Of a stretch of DNA of 64,000 bases, positions 50,545-59,196 are shown piece by piece. The stretch is from Nocardiopsis sp. FIRDI 009. Lineage in GTDB: Bacteria > Actinomycetota > Actinomycetes > Streptosporangiales > Streptosporangiaceae. The notes under the pieces are model-generated. The model made no database searches and was not told the DNA's origin. It worked only from the letters and a program-made list of their open reading frames with translations. Every line of letters starts with the position of its first letter. Position 1 is the first letter of the stretch. The translations under genes were made by a program, and so were the position numbers. Location: the NCBI RefSeq assembly GCF_003386285.1, contig NZ_QPNC01000006.1:186001-250000 (forward strand), read 5' to 3'.

Positions 50545-50868
50545 AGTTTCACGAAGAGTATTCAAGTGATCACCCTATGTAGTTACAGCTGGCCAGACTG
50601 TCCAACGGTAGCCAGCGAACGCAACCACGGCCGAGGCGCCGGAGGGCGACACGCGTCAAGATCAGGCAAACTTCAATGGCGGGAACCGAGAACCGGTGAG
50701 CGCGCGACCCCGTCCGATTCGTGCGGAGAACTCCCCCGCGCCGAACCGGCCAGAACGCGCCCACCACGGTCGCACGCACCGGAGGAATGCACCCGAATCC
50801 TCCGCCGTTGAATACCGCGTAGGGGTATACTCATCGCATCTGAACAGGGACGACACGGAAACGGCGAC
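50545..50868. other. 324-base gap between divergent genes
   Basis: The gap holds the promoters of the cell-wall protein and CsoR. The CsoR-type operator at 50812-50828 is the only symmetric element I can support; no gene is seen. Confidence 0.5.
50812..50828. promoter_or_regulatory. CsoR-type operator
   Basis: ATACCGCGTAGGGGTAT is a near-palindrome with ATACC/GGTAT arms and a G-tract, resembling known CsoR boxes. It lies 40 bases upstream of the csoR ATG, as expected for self-repression relieved by copper. Confidence 0.6.
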
Positions 50869-51159
50869 ATGGCGGCAACGCACGGCTACAGCAACGACAA
50901 GCAGAGTCACATCAACCGACTGCGCCGCATCGAGGGACAGATCCGCGGCCTCCAACGCATGGTCGAGGACGACCAGTACTGCATCGACATCCTCACCCAG
51001 ACCTCGGCGGTGAACAAAGCGCTGCGCTCCTTCGCTCTGTCCATGCTCGACGAGCACCTCAAGCACTGTGTCGCGCACGCCGTCGCCAGCGGCGGCGACG
51101 AGGCCGACGAGAAGGTCCGCGAGGCCTCCGACGCGATCGCCCGACTGGTCCGCTCCTGA
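50869..51159 (+). CDS. csoR: CsoR-family copper-sensing repressor
   Basis: The 96-residue helical protein has the CsoR copper ligands at C38 (DDQYCIDIL), H63 and C67 (DEHLKHC), with the same spacing as Mycobacterium CsoR. The first helix HINRLRRIEGQIRGLQRMV is the family signature. Copper binding releases DNA and derepresses target genes. A palindrome resembling a CsoR site lies 40 bases upstream, so it probably controls itself. Unusually, no copper chaperone or P-type ATPase gene is adjacent, so its targets must be elsewhere. Confidence 0.92.
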   Translation: MAATHGYSNDKQSHINRLRRIEGQIRGLQRMVEDDQYCIDILTQTSAVNKALRSFALSMLDEHLKHCVAHAVASGGDEADEKVREASDAIARLVRS

Positions 51160-51212
51160 CCCACGGCGCCCGCGGCCTCCCCCGAGCCCGCGCGGCGCGA
51201 TGAACGCGCGTC

Positions 51213-51944
51213 ATGTCCCCCACCACCCCCTCCCCCTCCGATCCCCAGGAGAACAGCCGTTCCCGCGAGATCGAACGCCGACTGGCCGTGCCCGTGCTCG
51301 TGTCGGCGCTCGTCTCCGTGCCCGCCGTCTTCCTCGACCTGTGGGGCAGCGGAGCCTGGTCGACCGTCGGTGGCGCGGTCACCCGGCTCGCCGGGCTCCT
51401 GCTCTGGGTCGAGTGGGCGGTGCTCTTCGCGTCGGCCGAGAACCGGCGCGCGTGGCTGCGCAGACACCTGTGGATGACGGTCGTCGCGGCCGTGACCGTC
51501 CCCGCCGTCCTGTTCGCGCTCGGTCCGGCCCAGGTCCTGCGCCTGCTGCGGATCGTGGGCACGCTGCACCTGTTGCGGGTCACCCGGATCGTCCAGGCGG
51601 GCGGCATGCTGCGGCGGCGGATGGGCCTCACCGGGCGCTGGGGCACCGCCGTGACCGTCACCACCACGCTGCTGGCGGCCGTCTTCGTCACCGCGATCCT
51701 GGCCGATCCGGGTTCGGCCAGCCGCCGGGTCCTGGACGACACGATCGACGCCTACGGATGGTGGCCGACGGCCGCGGCGATCGCCCTGGCCCTGGGAGCG
51801 ACCGCCGTCGTCGTCCTGCACCGCTGGGCCCGCCTCCGGGACCTGCGCTCCCCCGGAGGCCGAACATCAGCGCGGTCCACCGGGAACCCCGATCCCCCCG
51901 AGGACGGGGAGCCTTCGGAGCCCGGTCCTCAGTCCTCGCCGTAA
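51213..51944 (+). CDS. Voltage-sensor-like membrane protein without pore
   Basis: The 243-residue protein has five hydrophobic segments. VLRLLRIVGTLHLLRVTRIV (about residues 110-129) places arginines every third position in the style of a voltage-sensor S4 helix, and WVEWAVLFASAENRRAWLRR precedes it like an S2-S3 linker. No ion-selectivity filter is seen, and residues 205-243 are disordered and acidic. This could be a stand-alone sensor or an ion-channel relative; function unknown. Its last 16 bases overlap the convergent NDH-2 gene. Confidence 0.72.
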   Translation: MSPTTPSPSDPQENSRSREIERRLAVPVLVSALVSVPAVFLDLWGSGAWSTVGGAVTRLAGLLLWVEWAVLFASAENRRAWLRRHLWMTVVAAVTVPAVLFALGPAQVLRLLRIVGTLHLLRVTRIVQAGGMLRRRMGLTGRWGTAVTVTTTLLAAVFVTAILADPGSASRRVLDDTIDAYGWWPTAAAIALALGATAVVVLHRWARLRDLRSPGGRTSARSTGNPDPPEDGEPSEPGPQSSP

Positions 51945-53305
51945 CGCGCGCGCAGGTTCTCCATCAGACGGGCGCCCTCCCGGCGCGAGGTGTCCGCGTC
52001 CAGATAGTCCACCGCCTCCTTGTCCACGAACGAGGACGGTCTGCCGTCGTCGGCGAAACCGAGCCGCGACACCTCGCCGCCGGTGAGGGCGCGGATCCCC
52101 CAGTTGGCCAGGATCCGGGCCCGGGCGGGGGTGGAGGGCACGGCCGCCAGATGGTAGCCGCGGGTGGCCGCCAGCGCGGGCGGTCCGCTCAGGTCGAACT
52201 TGAGCACCCGGGCCAGCGCGTCCTTGCCGCTCAGGTCCACGACCAGCCCCATGTCGCGGTGTCGGAACTCGTCGAGCGGACGACCCAGGATCGAGGCGAC
52301 CACGTTGGAGGCGACGGTGGCGGCCTGGCGGCTGGCGTACTGGGCGGTCGGAGGACAGTAGGTGTGCTCCGTGTGGGCGAGGTTGGGCACCGCGGCGGCG
52401 TCGCCGAGGGCGAACACGTCGTCCAGACCGGGGACCCGCAGATCGGCGCCGACCTCCAGCCGCCCGTGATCCGTGGGCTTGTCGAGCGTGGTCATGAGCG
52501 GGCTCGGCGCGACACCGGCCGTCCAGATGAGGGTGCGGCAGGGCAGGGCCCGGCCGTCGGTCAGGACGACCTTGTCGGCGGTGACCTCGCGGACGGTGAC
52601 CTTGAGCCTGACCTCGATCCCCATTCCACGGAGCATGTCCAGCGCCTTGCGGCCGAGACGTTCGCCCAGCTCGGGCAGGACCTTGGGCGCGATGTCGACC
52701 AGGTGCCAGCTGATCGCTGCGCGCAGCTCGGGATAGCGGCGGGCCGCCTCCTCGGTGAGCCGCATCAGTGAGGCCGCTGTCTCCACTCCGGTGTAGCCGC
52801 CCCCGACCACGATGAACCGGCAGCGCTCCTCGCGTTCGAGCGGATCCCGGCTGTCGTTGGCCAACTCCAGCTGGGCGAGTACGTGGTCGCGCAGGAGCAC
52901 GGCCTCGGCGAGGGTCTTGGCCCCGTAGGCGTGCTCGCTCAGACCGGGGATGTCGAAGGACCGGGTGAGCCCGCCGGGTGCGAGGACCAGGCGGTCGTAG
53001 GGGCACGGCGCGAGTTCGCCGGTCGGACGCCGGACGACGACCGTCCGGTCCGCGGTGTCGACCCCCACGGCGTGTCCGGGGATGAGCCTGGTGTCGCGGG
53101 TGAGCCGGTGCACGGACATCGCGACGGACTGGGGGGTGAGCATCCCGGACGCGACCTGGGGCAGCAGCGGGCTGTAGAGCATGTAGTCGTGCGGGGCGAC
53201 GAGGGCGATGTCGGCCATCCCCCTCGGGATCCGGCGTTCGAGGTGACGCAGGGTGTGGAGCCCGCCGAAGCCCGCTCCGACCACCACGATGCGAGGCCGA
53301 GACAT
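51929..53305 (-). CDS. ndh: Type II NADH dehydrogenase (NDH-2-like)
   Basis: The 458-residue flavoprotein transfers electrons from NADH to quinone without pumping protons. It has the FAD motif IVVVGAGFGGLHTLR at the N-terminus, the NADH motif IVVGGGYTGVETAAS near residue 168, and VFALGDAAAVPNLAHTEHTY (FAD ATG-type region) near 310. The C-terminal 80 residues are likely amphipathic membrane-binding. ATG 53305 has AAGGAACGG upstream. It stands alone on the minus strand. Confidence 0.9.
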   Translation of the reverse strand: MSRPRIVVVGAGFGGLHTLRHLERRIPRGMADIALVAPHDYMLYSPLLPQVASGMLTPQSVAMSVHRLTRDTRLIPGHAVGVDTADRTVVVRRPTGELAPCPYDRLVLAPGGLTRSFDIPGLSEHAYGAKTLAEAVLLRDHVLAQLELANDSRDPLEREERCRFIVVGGGYTGVETAASLMRLTEEAARRYPELRAAISWHLVDIAPKVLPELGERLGRKALDMLRGMGIEVRLKVTVREVTADKVVLTDGRALPCRTLIWTAGVAPSPLMTTLDKPTDHGRLEVGADLRVPGLDDVFALGDAAAVPNLAHTEHTYCPPTAQYASRQAATVASNVVASILGRPLDEFRHRDMGLVVDLSGKDALARVLKFDLSGPPALAATRGYHLAAVPSTPARARILANWGIRALTGGEVSRLGFADDGRPSSFVDKEAVDYLDADTSRREGARLMENLRARYGED

Positions 53306-53512
53306 CAGTTCACCGTTCCTTCTGCGCGTCTGGTCACCACCGAACGCGGGCGTACCCGTCGGCGGGTGTTCGTACGGCCCCGCGGCGACGACCCGCACGA
53401 GAGGTTTGCGTGCCTTTGTTGGCCCTTGTCCGTGGCCGCGAAAGCCATACGGGTGCTTCAGGGCCCCGTAACCCGCACATGACCCGACAGGACGGACACT
53501 TGTTGACTGTGT

Positions 53513-53543
53513 GTGGTCATGTGAACACGAAATGCATGGCCAC
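53513..53543. promoter_or_regulatory. Inverted repeat upstream of a secreted protein gene
   Basis: GTGGTCATG (53513-53521) and CATGGCCAC (53535-53543) match at 8 of 9 positions over a 13-base spacer, ending 28 bases before the ATG. It lies where an operator is expected. Confidence 0.4.
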
Positions 53544-53571
53544 GTGAGACCGAAGGGAGCAGGGAACGCGT

Positions 53572-54015
53572 ATGCGTGCGTTCACCAAGATCGCCGTCGC
53601 CTCGGCACTGGCCGGGGGACTGTCCGTCATCGGGCTCGGGAGCGCCCTCGCACAGCCGCCGGACGACCCGGTGGAGACGGTGGAGGAGACCACCGAGGGG
53701 GTCACCGGGACCGCCGAGGACGCGACGGAGGACCTCCCCGAGGTGTCGCCGGAGGCGGCAGCCCTGCTGGAGGACCCGGCGGTCCGCGAGCTCCTGTCGA
53801 ACCCGGAGGCGGTCGAGCTGCTCGGCGACCCCGACGCGGTGGCGGCCATCGGACGGCTCCTGCAGACGGAGGACCCGCTCGGCACGCTGGAGGCGGTCGA
53901 CGTGGGCGCCGTCGAGGACGCCACCGGGACCGTCGGCGGCGTGGAGGACACGGTCGGCGGGGCGACCGACCCCGTCGAGGGCGCGACCACCGATCCCGTC
54001 GGCGGCCTGGTCTGA
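53572..54015 (+). CDS. Secreted acidic protein of low complexity
   Basis: The 147-residue product has a signal peptide (MRAFTKIAVASALAGGLSVI, cleavage near residue 28 after SALA). The mature protein is strongly acidic, with Glu/Asp/Val/Thr-rich termini (DDPVETVEETTEGVTG and GGVEDTVGGATDPVEGATTD) around a helical centre (SPEAAALLEDPAVRELLSNP and related). It has no cysteines. I do not recognise a family. AAGGGAGCAGGGA precedes the ATG, and a very strong hairpin follows. Confidence 0.75.
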   Translation: MRAFTKIAVASALAGGLSVIGLGSALAQPPDDPVETVEETTEGVTGTAEDATEDLPEVSPEAAALLEDPAVRELLSNPEAVELLGDPDAVAAIGRLLQTEDPLGTLEAVDVGAVEDATGTVGGVEDTVGGATDPVEGATTDPVGGLV

Positions 54016-54028
54016 GCCGCGGATCACA

Positions 54029-54068
54029 CGCCACACCCCCCGAGGCGGGCGCCTCGGGGGGTGTGGCG
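54029..54068 (+). terminator. Very strong hairpin terminator
   Basis: CGCCACACCCCCCGAGGCG and its exact complement form a 19-bp palindrome with almost no loop, 14 bases past the stop of the secreted protein. Confidence 0.85.
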
Positions 54069-54160
54069 CGCACGGACACCACGCACCGCGTACCCGGCCG
54101 CGGCGGAGCCCCGCCGCACCGAACCGACACCGACTCTCCATCCCACGGGAGCACACAGCG

Positions 54161-55198
54161 ATGACCGACAACACGATCGTCCTCGAACCGGCGGCGCGGG
54201 AGTTCGCCGAAGCCAACGCCACGGAACCGTTCATCTACCAGCTCCCGCCCAGTGAGGGCCGCGAGGTGCTGGAGAGCGTGCAGAGCGGCTACGGGGTGAT
54301 GAAACCCGACGTCGACTCCGAGTGGACCACCATCTCGGGCGGACCGACCGGCCAGGTGTCGGCCCGGATCGTCCGGCCGGAGGGCGCCACCGGCGTGCTC
54401 CCGGTGATCCTGTACATCCACGGAGCCGGGTGGGTCTTCGGCAGCTCCCGCACCCACGACCGCCTCATCCGCGAACTGGCCACCCGCACCGGGGCCGCCG
54501 TGGTCTTCCCCGAGTACGACCGCGCACCCGAGGCGCGCTACCCCACCGCGATCGAGCAGAACTACACCGTCGCGCGCTGGATCACCCGCCACGGCGCCGA
54601 CAAGGGACTGGACGCCCAGCGCATGGCGGTGTGCGGGGACTCGGTGGGCGGCAACATGGCGATCGCGATGACCCTGATGGCCAAGGAACGGGGCGACGCG
54701 CACCTGCGGGGGCAGGCGCTGTTCTACCCCGTGACCGACGCCAACTTCGACACCGGGTCCTACCACGAGTTCGCCACGGGCTACTTCCTGAACCGCGACG
54801 GGATGATCTGGTTCTGGGACCAGTACACCCAGGACCCGCAACAGCGCGCCGAGATCACCGCCTCACCGCTGCGCGCCTCGATCGGCCAGTTGCGCGGTCT
54901 GCCGCCCGCGCTCGTGCTCAACGGCGAGGCCGACGTGCTCCGGGACGAGGGCGAGGCCTACGCCAACAAGCTGCGCGAGGCGGGCGTCCCGGTGACGGCC
55001 GTGCGCTTCCAGGGCATGATCCACGACTTCATGATGCTGGACGCCCTGCGCGAGACCCGCGCCAACCGGGCCGCGCTCGTGCTCGCCGCGGACTTCCTCG
55101 GCGAGGTGCTGGAGACCACGGCCGCGGTGCCGCGGCAGCGCGCCGAGAGCGCGCGGTCGGCGCCCTCCACCGGGGCGGGACGGCCCACGGGCCCCTGA
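54161..55198 (+). CDS. HSL-family esterase/lipase (alpha/beta hydrolase)
   Basis: The 345-residue enzyme hydrolyses an ester bond. It has the HSL-type oxyanion motif YIHGAGWVFG (HGAG variant of HGGG), the nucleophile GDSVGGNMA (serine near residue 163), aspartate in LNGEADVLRDEG and histidine in QGMIHDFMML. The C-terminal 25 residues are basic and disordered. ATG 54161 lacks a strong ribosome site (ACGGGAG upstream). It is flanked by terminators on both sides. Natural substrate unknown. Confidence 0.9.
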   Translation: MTDNTIVLEPAAREFAEANATEPFIYQLPPSEGREVLESVQSGYGVMKPDVDSEWTTISGGPTGQVSARIVRPEGATGVLPVILYIHGAGWVFGSSRTHDRLIRELATRTGAAVVFPEYDRAPEARYPTAIEQNYTVARWITRHGADKGLDAQRMAVCGDSVGGNMAIAMTLMAKERGDAHLRGQALFYPVTDANFDTGSYHEFATGYFLNRDGMIWFWDQYTQDPQQRAEITASPLRASIGQLRGLPPALVLNGEADVLRDEGEAYANKLREAGVPVTAVRFQGMIHDFMMLDALRETRANRAALVLAADFLGEVLETTAAVPRQRAESARSAPSTGAGRPTGP

Positions 55199-55208
55199 CG
55201 GACGTGGC

Positions 55209-55243
55209 GGGGCCGTGGGGAGGCTACCGCTCCCCACGGCCCC
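55209..55243. terminator. Bidirectional hairpin terminator
   Basis: GGGGCCGTGGGGAG and its exact complement enclose a 7-base loop between the convergent esterase and catalase genes. Confidence 0.85.
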
Positions 55244-55259
55244 GTCCGTGCGCAGCGGC

Positions 55260-56732
55260 TCAGCCGCCGTTGAGTTCGGCGGCCACGCGCTCGCCGATCT
55301 CGGAGTCGATGTCGCGCCAGTACTTCAGCGCCCGCGAGAGCACGCCCTGGTCGGTGACCGAGGACATGTGCCCGGCGATGTTGGACACCAGACGGTCGCG
55401 CGCCGCGTCGTCCATGACGTCGTTGATGAGCGCCCGGGGCTGGACGAAGTCGTCGTCCTCACGGTGCTTGGTGTAGGCCTCGCGCACCAGCTCGCCGGCC
55501 TCGACCTGCCAGCCCGTCGGGTCCACCCCGGTCTGGCCCGCGCCCTCGGGGCCGCCGAAGGAGTTGGGGTGGTACACGGCCCCGGTCCCCGGAGGGTAGG
55601 AGCGCATCTGCCCGTCCTTGGCGTAGGAGCGCACCGGCACATGGGGCCGGTTGGGCGGGAGCTCGTCGTAGTTGACGCCGATCCGGTACCGGTGCGTGTC
55701 CGGGTAGGAGAACAGGCGGGCGAGCAGCATCTTGTCCGGCGACGGGCCGACGCCGGGCACCAGGTTGGACGGCTCGAAGGCCGCCTGCTCCACGTGGATG
55801 AAGTGGTTCTCCGGGTTCTCGTTCAGAGTCATCCGCCCGACCTCGATCAGCGGGTAGTCCCCATGCGGCCACACCTTGGTCAGGTCGAAGGGGTTGAACC
55901 GGTAGTCCGCCGCGTCCTCCAGCGGCATGATCTGCACCTTCAGCGTCCACGAGGGGTGGTCGCCACGCTCGATCGCGTGGAACAGGTCGCGCCGGTAGAA
56001 GTCGGCGTCGGTCCCGGCGATCCGGTCGGCGTCGGCCTGGGTGAGGAAGTCGGCGCCCTGGTCGGTGACGAAGTGGTACTTGACCCACACGCGTCGGCCC
56101 TCGGCGTTGACCCACATGTAGGTGTGCGAGCTGTAGCCGTTCATGTGGCGGAAGTTCTTCGGGATGCCCCGGTCACCCATGAGCCAGGTCACCTGGTGCG
56201 CCGACTCCGGGGACAGCGACCAGTAGTCCCACTGCATGGTGTTGTCGCGCAGCCCCGTGCGCGGGTCGCGCTTCTGGGAGCGGATGAAGTCCTGGAACTT
56301 CTGCGGGTCGCGCATGAAGAACACCGGGGTGTTGTTGCCGACCATGTCGTAGTTGCCCTCGCGGGTGTAGAACTTCAGCGCGAATCCGCGCGGGTCCCGC
56401 CAGGTGTCCGGGCTGCCGAGCTCGCCCGCCACGCTGGAGAAGCGGGCGAGCATCGGGGTCCGTCGGCCCGGTTGGAACACGTCCGCCCGCGTGAACTCAC
56501 TGACGTCGTTGGTCACCCGGAAGGTCCCGTAGGCCCCGCTCCCCTTGGCGTGCACCACCCGTTCCGGGACGCGTTCCCGGTTGAAGTGGGCCATCTTCTC
56601 GATCAGGTAGGCGTCGTGCAGGACCAGCGGCCCGTCCCGGCCCACGCTGAGCGAGTGCTCGTCGCTGGCCACGGGCGTACCCGCGTTGGTGGTGGTGATC
56701 GGATCGCCGCTTCGACCAGGCCCCTCGACCAT
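55260..56732 (-). CDS. katA: Monofunctional heme catalase
   Basis: The 490-residue enzyme decomposes hydrogen peroxide. Seen are the start region TTTNAGTPVASDEHSLSVGR, distal-side residues in VVHAKGSGAYGTF, RFSSVAGELGSPDTWRDPRG, the asparagine in VGNNTPVFFMRD, and the proximal heme tyrosine in RLFSYPDTHRYR. The size fits small-subunit clade 3 catalases. ATG 56732 follows GGGGGAGAG. The next upstream gene is a TetR regulator with a 97-base gap; the two may be linked, but no PerR or OxyR site is seen. Confidence 0.95.
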   Translation of the reverse strand: MVEGPGRSGDPITTTNAGTPVASDEHSLSVGRDGPLVLHDAYLIEKMAHFNRERVPERVVHAKGSGAYGTFRVTNDVSEFTRADVFQPGRRTPMLARFSSVAGELGSPDTWRDPRGFALKFYTREGNYDMVGNNTPVFFMRDPQKFQDFIRSQKRDPRTGLRDNTMQWDYWSLSPESAHQVTWLMGDRGIPKNFRHMNGYSSHTYMWVNAEGRRVWVKYHFVTDQGADFLTQADADRIAGTDADFYRRDLFHAIERGDHPSWTLKVQIMPLEDAADYRFNPFDLTKVWPHGDYPLIEVGRMTLNENPENHFIHVEQAAFEPSNLVPGVGPSPDKMLLARLFSYPDTHRYRIGVNYDELPPNRPHVPVRSYAKDGQMRSYPPGTGAVYHPNSFGGPEGAGQTGVDPTGWQVEAGELVREAYTKHREDDDFVQPRALINDVMDDAARDRLVSNIAGHMSSVTDQGVLSRALKYWRDIDSEIGERVAAELNGG

Positions 56733-56760
56733 GGAACTCTCCCCCTCGTTCACGCTCTCG

Positions 56761-56788
56761 CGCCCCGGGGCCCAGGGTCCCGGGGGCG
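56761..56788 (-). terminator. Weak GC hairpin
   Basis: CGCCCCGGG and CCCGGGGGCG pair with one bulge between the TetR stop and catalase start. It is a low-certainty terminator or attenuator. Confidence 0.3.
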
Positions 56789-56829
56789 TCTCCAGGGCGT
56801 GGCCTACCCGGGGCCCGGTCAAGCTACGG

Positions 56830-57444
56830 TCAATCGGCGGACGCGGGGGCGGAAGCCGTGGTGGGAGAGGACGGTTCGGGGACGGTGAGCGCGGCGGTGC
56901 CCATGGCCAGCAGGAGCTGCGCCATCCGGTCGCGCGGCAGTTCGCCCCGGCTGTGCGGGGTGGAGTTGAGCAGGCCGAAGGTGGCGTGGACGGCGGCGCG
57001 CAGGGTGACGCGCGAGGCCCCGGGACGCAGCGCGGCCAGGACGTCCACCCACTCCTCCACGTAGCCGCGTTGCAGGCGGCGGACCCGGCGGCGGTCCGTC
57101 TCCGTGAGGTTGCCCAGTTCCCGGTCGTGGACGGTGATCAGCGCGGGCTCGTCCAACGCGAAGGCGATGTGGCCGCGCAGGAGCAGTTCCAGGGCCTCCT
57201 CGGGGCCCGAGGCGCGTGCCACGAGTTCCGCCCCGCGCCGGGCGAGCCGTTCGCTGATGTCGACGAGGACCTCGCCGAGCAGGGCCTCCTTGCCCGGGAA
57301 GTGCCGGTACAGCGCGGGACCCGTGGTGCCCACGGCCCGACCGAGTTCGTCGATGGTCACGCCCCGGTACCCGCGTTCGGCGAAGAGTTCGGCCGCCGCC
57401 CCCAGGATCGCCGTCCGGCGTTCGATCGTCGGTCTCGGCCCCAT
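56830..57444 (-). CDS. TetR-family regulator of the second carboxylase operon
   Basis: The 204-residue protein has a TetR DNA-binding domain (about 6-55; RRTAILGAAAELFAERGYRG, then LGRAVGTTGPALYRHFPGKE) and a helical C-terminal domain of the type in short-chain acyl-CoA regulators (HDRELGNLTETDRRRVRRLQ). It is divergent from the carboxylase operon; two matching operator-like sites lie between. ATG 57444 follows a GAGAGG stretch. An upstream ATG at 57501 would put coding sequence against the first operator and has no ribosome site. Confidence 0.88.
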   Translation of the reverse strand: MGPRPTIERRTAILGAAAELFAERGYRGVTIDELGRAVGTTGPALYRHFPGKEALLGEVLVDISERLARRGAELVARASGPEEALELLLRGHIAFALDEPALITVHDRELGNLTETDRRRVRRLQRGYVEEWVDVLAALRPGASRVTLRAAVHATFGLLNSTPHSRGELPRDRMAQLLLAMGTAALTVPEPSSPTTASAPASAD

Positions 57445-57501
57445 CCGCCCCGCCTCTCTCGACTCCGGGGGCGGCGCGCCGCCCCGCCTCTGGACACCCA
57501 T

Positions 57502-57517
57502 GTTAGTAGTTATTAAC
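57502..57517. promoter_or_regulatory. Operator-like site 1
   Basis: GTTAGTAGTTATTAAC: GTTA/TAAC arms with 12 of 16 positions symmetric. It shares GTTAGTnnnnATTAAC and the following ATC with site 2. Confidence 0.6.
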
Positions 57518-57526
57518 ATCACAAGC

Positions 57527-57542
57527 GTTAGTGAGCATTAAC
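57527..57542. promoter_or_regulatory. Operator-like site 2
   Basis: GTTAGTGAGCATTAAC has the same consensus as site 1 and lies exactly 25 bases from it. It overlaps the region just before the ribosome site of the carboxyltransferase gene, so binding would shut off that operon. Confidence 0.6.
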
Positions 57543-57563
57543 ATCCCTCCACGAGAGGACACC

Positions 57564-59189
57564 ATGAGCAGGGCATCCGTGCTCGGTTCGGCGGTCGACA
57601 CCGCCGGGCCCGCGTTCGCCGCCAACGACGCGGCGAACCGCGCCCTCGCCCTGGAGCTGCGGGAGCGGATCGCCACCGCGGCCCTGGGCGGCCCGGAGAA
57701 GACCCGGGCACGCCACGTCGAACGCGGCAAGCTGCTGCCGCGCGACCGCGTCGACCTCCTCCTCGACCCCGGCTCCCCGTTCCTGGAGATCTCCCCGCTG
57801 GCCGCCTACGGCCTGTACGGGAAGGACGGGCAGGACGCGCCCGGGGCGGGGATGATCGCGGGCGTCGGCCGGGTGGCCGGCCGCCCGGTGGTCGTGGTCG
57901 CCAACGACGCCACGGTCAAGGGCGGCAGCTACTACCCGATGACGGTCAAGAAACACCTGCGCGCGCAGGAGGTGGCGCTGCACAACCGCCTGCCGTGCGT
58001 CTACCTCGCCGACTCCGGGGGCGCCTTCCTGCCGATGCAGGACGAGGTCTTCCCCGACCGCGAACACTTCGGGCGGATCTTCTACAACCAGGCCACCATG
58101 TCCAGGCTCGGCATCCCGCAGATCGCGGCCGTGCTGGGATCGTGCACCGCCGGGGGCGCCTACGTCCCGGCGATGAGCGACGAGGCGGTCATCGTCCGCG
58201 AGCAGGGCACGATCTTCCTGGGCGGCCCCCCACTGGTCAGGGCCGCCACCGGCGAGGTCGTCACGGCCGAGGAGCTGGGCGGCGGCGACCTGCACTCCCG
58301 GGTCTCCGGCGTCACCGACCACCTGGCCGACGACGACGCCCACGCCCTCGCCCTCGTGCGGCGCATCGCCGACACCCTGGGGCCGCCCGACCCCCCGGCC
58401 TGGGAGACACGCGACCCGCGCCCGCCCGCGCTGGACCCGCAGGAGCTGTACGGGGTGGTGCCCTCCGACACCCGCACCCCCTACGACGTGCGCGAGGTCA
58501 TCGGCCGGATCGTCGACGGCAGCGAGTTCACCGAGTTCAAGGCCGAGTACGGCACGACCCTGGTCACCGGGTTCGCGCACCTGCACGGACACCCGGTCGG
58601 CATCGTGGCCAACAACGGGATCCTGTTCGCCGAGTCGGCGCTCAAGGGCGCCCACTTCATCGAACTGTGCGACCGCCGCGGCATCCCCCTGGTCTTCCTC
58701 CAGAACATCTCCGGGTTCATGGTCGGCCGCGACTACGAGGCGGGCGGGATCGCCAAACACGGCGCGAAGATGGTCACCGCCGTGGCCTGCGCCCGCGTCC
58801 CCAAGTTCACCGTGGTCATCGGCGGCTCCTTCGGGGCGGGCAACTACAGCATGTGCGGCCGCGCCTACTCCCCCCGGTTCCTGTGGATGTGGCCCAACGC
58901 CCGGATCTCGGTGATGGGCGGCGAACAGGCCGCCTCCGTGCTCTCCACCGTCCGCCGCGACCAGCTGGCCGCCCGGGGCGAGGAGTGGTCGGCCGAGGAC
59001 GAGGAGGCGTTCAAGGCGCCCATCCGCGACCAGTACGAGGAGCAGGGCAGCCCCTACTACTCCACCGCCCGCCTGTGGGACGACGGCGTCATCGACCCCG
59101 TCGACACCCGCGAGGTGCTCGCCATGGCCCTGTCCGCCGCCCGCCACGCGCCGCTGGAGCCGGTGGGCTACGGCGTCTTCCGGATGTGA
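57564..59189 (+). CDS. Acyl-CoA carboxylase beta subunit (methylcrotonyl/propionyl type), second locus
   Basis: The 541-residue carboxyltransferase transfers carboxyl from biotin to an acyl-CoA. Seen are [77 protein letters not shown] and [20 protein letters not shown]. The wording QNISGFMVG is the usual methylcrotonyl-CoA carboxylase pattern. ATG 57564 follows GAGAGGAC; an upstream GTG at 57531 lies inside an operator. The operon order beta, alpha, acyl-CoA dehydrogenase matches leucine/isovalerate loci. Confidence 0.94.
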   Translation: MSRASVLGSAVDTAGPAFAANDAANRALALELRERIATAALGGPEKTRARHVERGKLLPRDRVDLLLDPGSPFLEISPLAAYGLYGKDGQDAPGAGMIAGVGRVAGRPVVVVANDATVKGGSYYPMTVKKHLRAQEVALHNRLPCVYLADSGGAFLPMQDEVFPDREHFGRIFYNQATMSRLGIPQIAAVLGSCTAGGAYVPAMSDEAVIVREQGTIFLGGPPLVRAATGEVVTAEELGGGDLHSRVSGVTDHLADDDAHALALVRRIADTLGPPDPPAWETRDPRPPALDPQELYGVVPSDTRTPYDVREVIGRIVDGSEFTEFKAEYGTTLVTGFAHLHGHPVGIVANNGILFAESALKGAHFIELCDRRGIPLVFLQNISGFMVGRDYEAGGIAKHGAKMVTAVACARVPKFTVVIGGSFGAGNYSMCGRAYSPRFLWMWPNARISVMGGEQAASVLSTVRRDQLAARGEEWSAEDEEAFKAPIRDQYEEQGSPYYSTARLWDDGVIDPVDTREVLAMALSAARHAPLEPVGYGVFRM

Positions 59190-59196
59190 GGAACCC

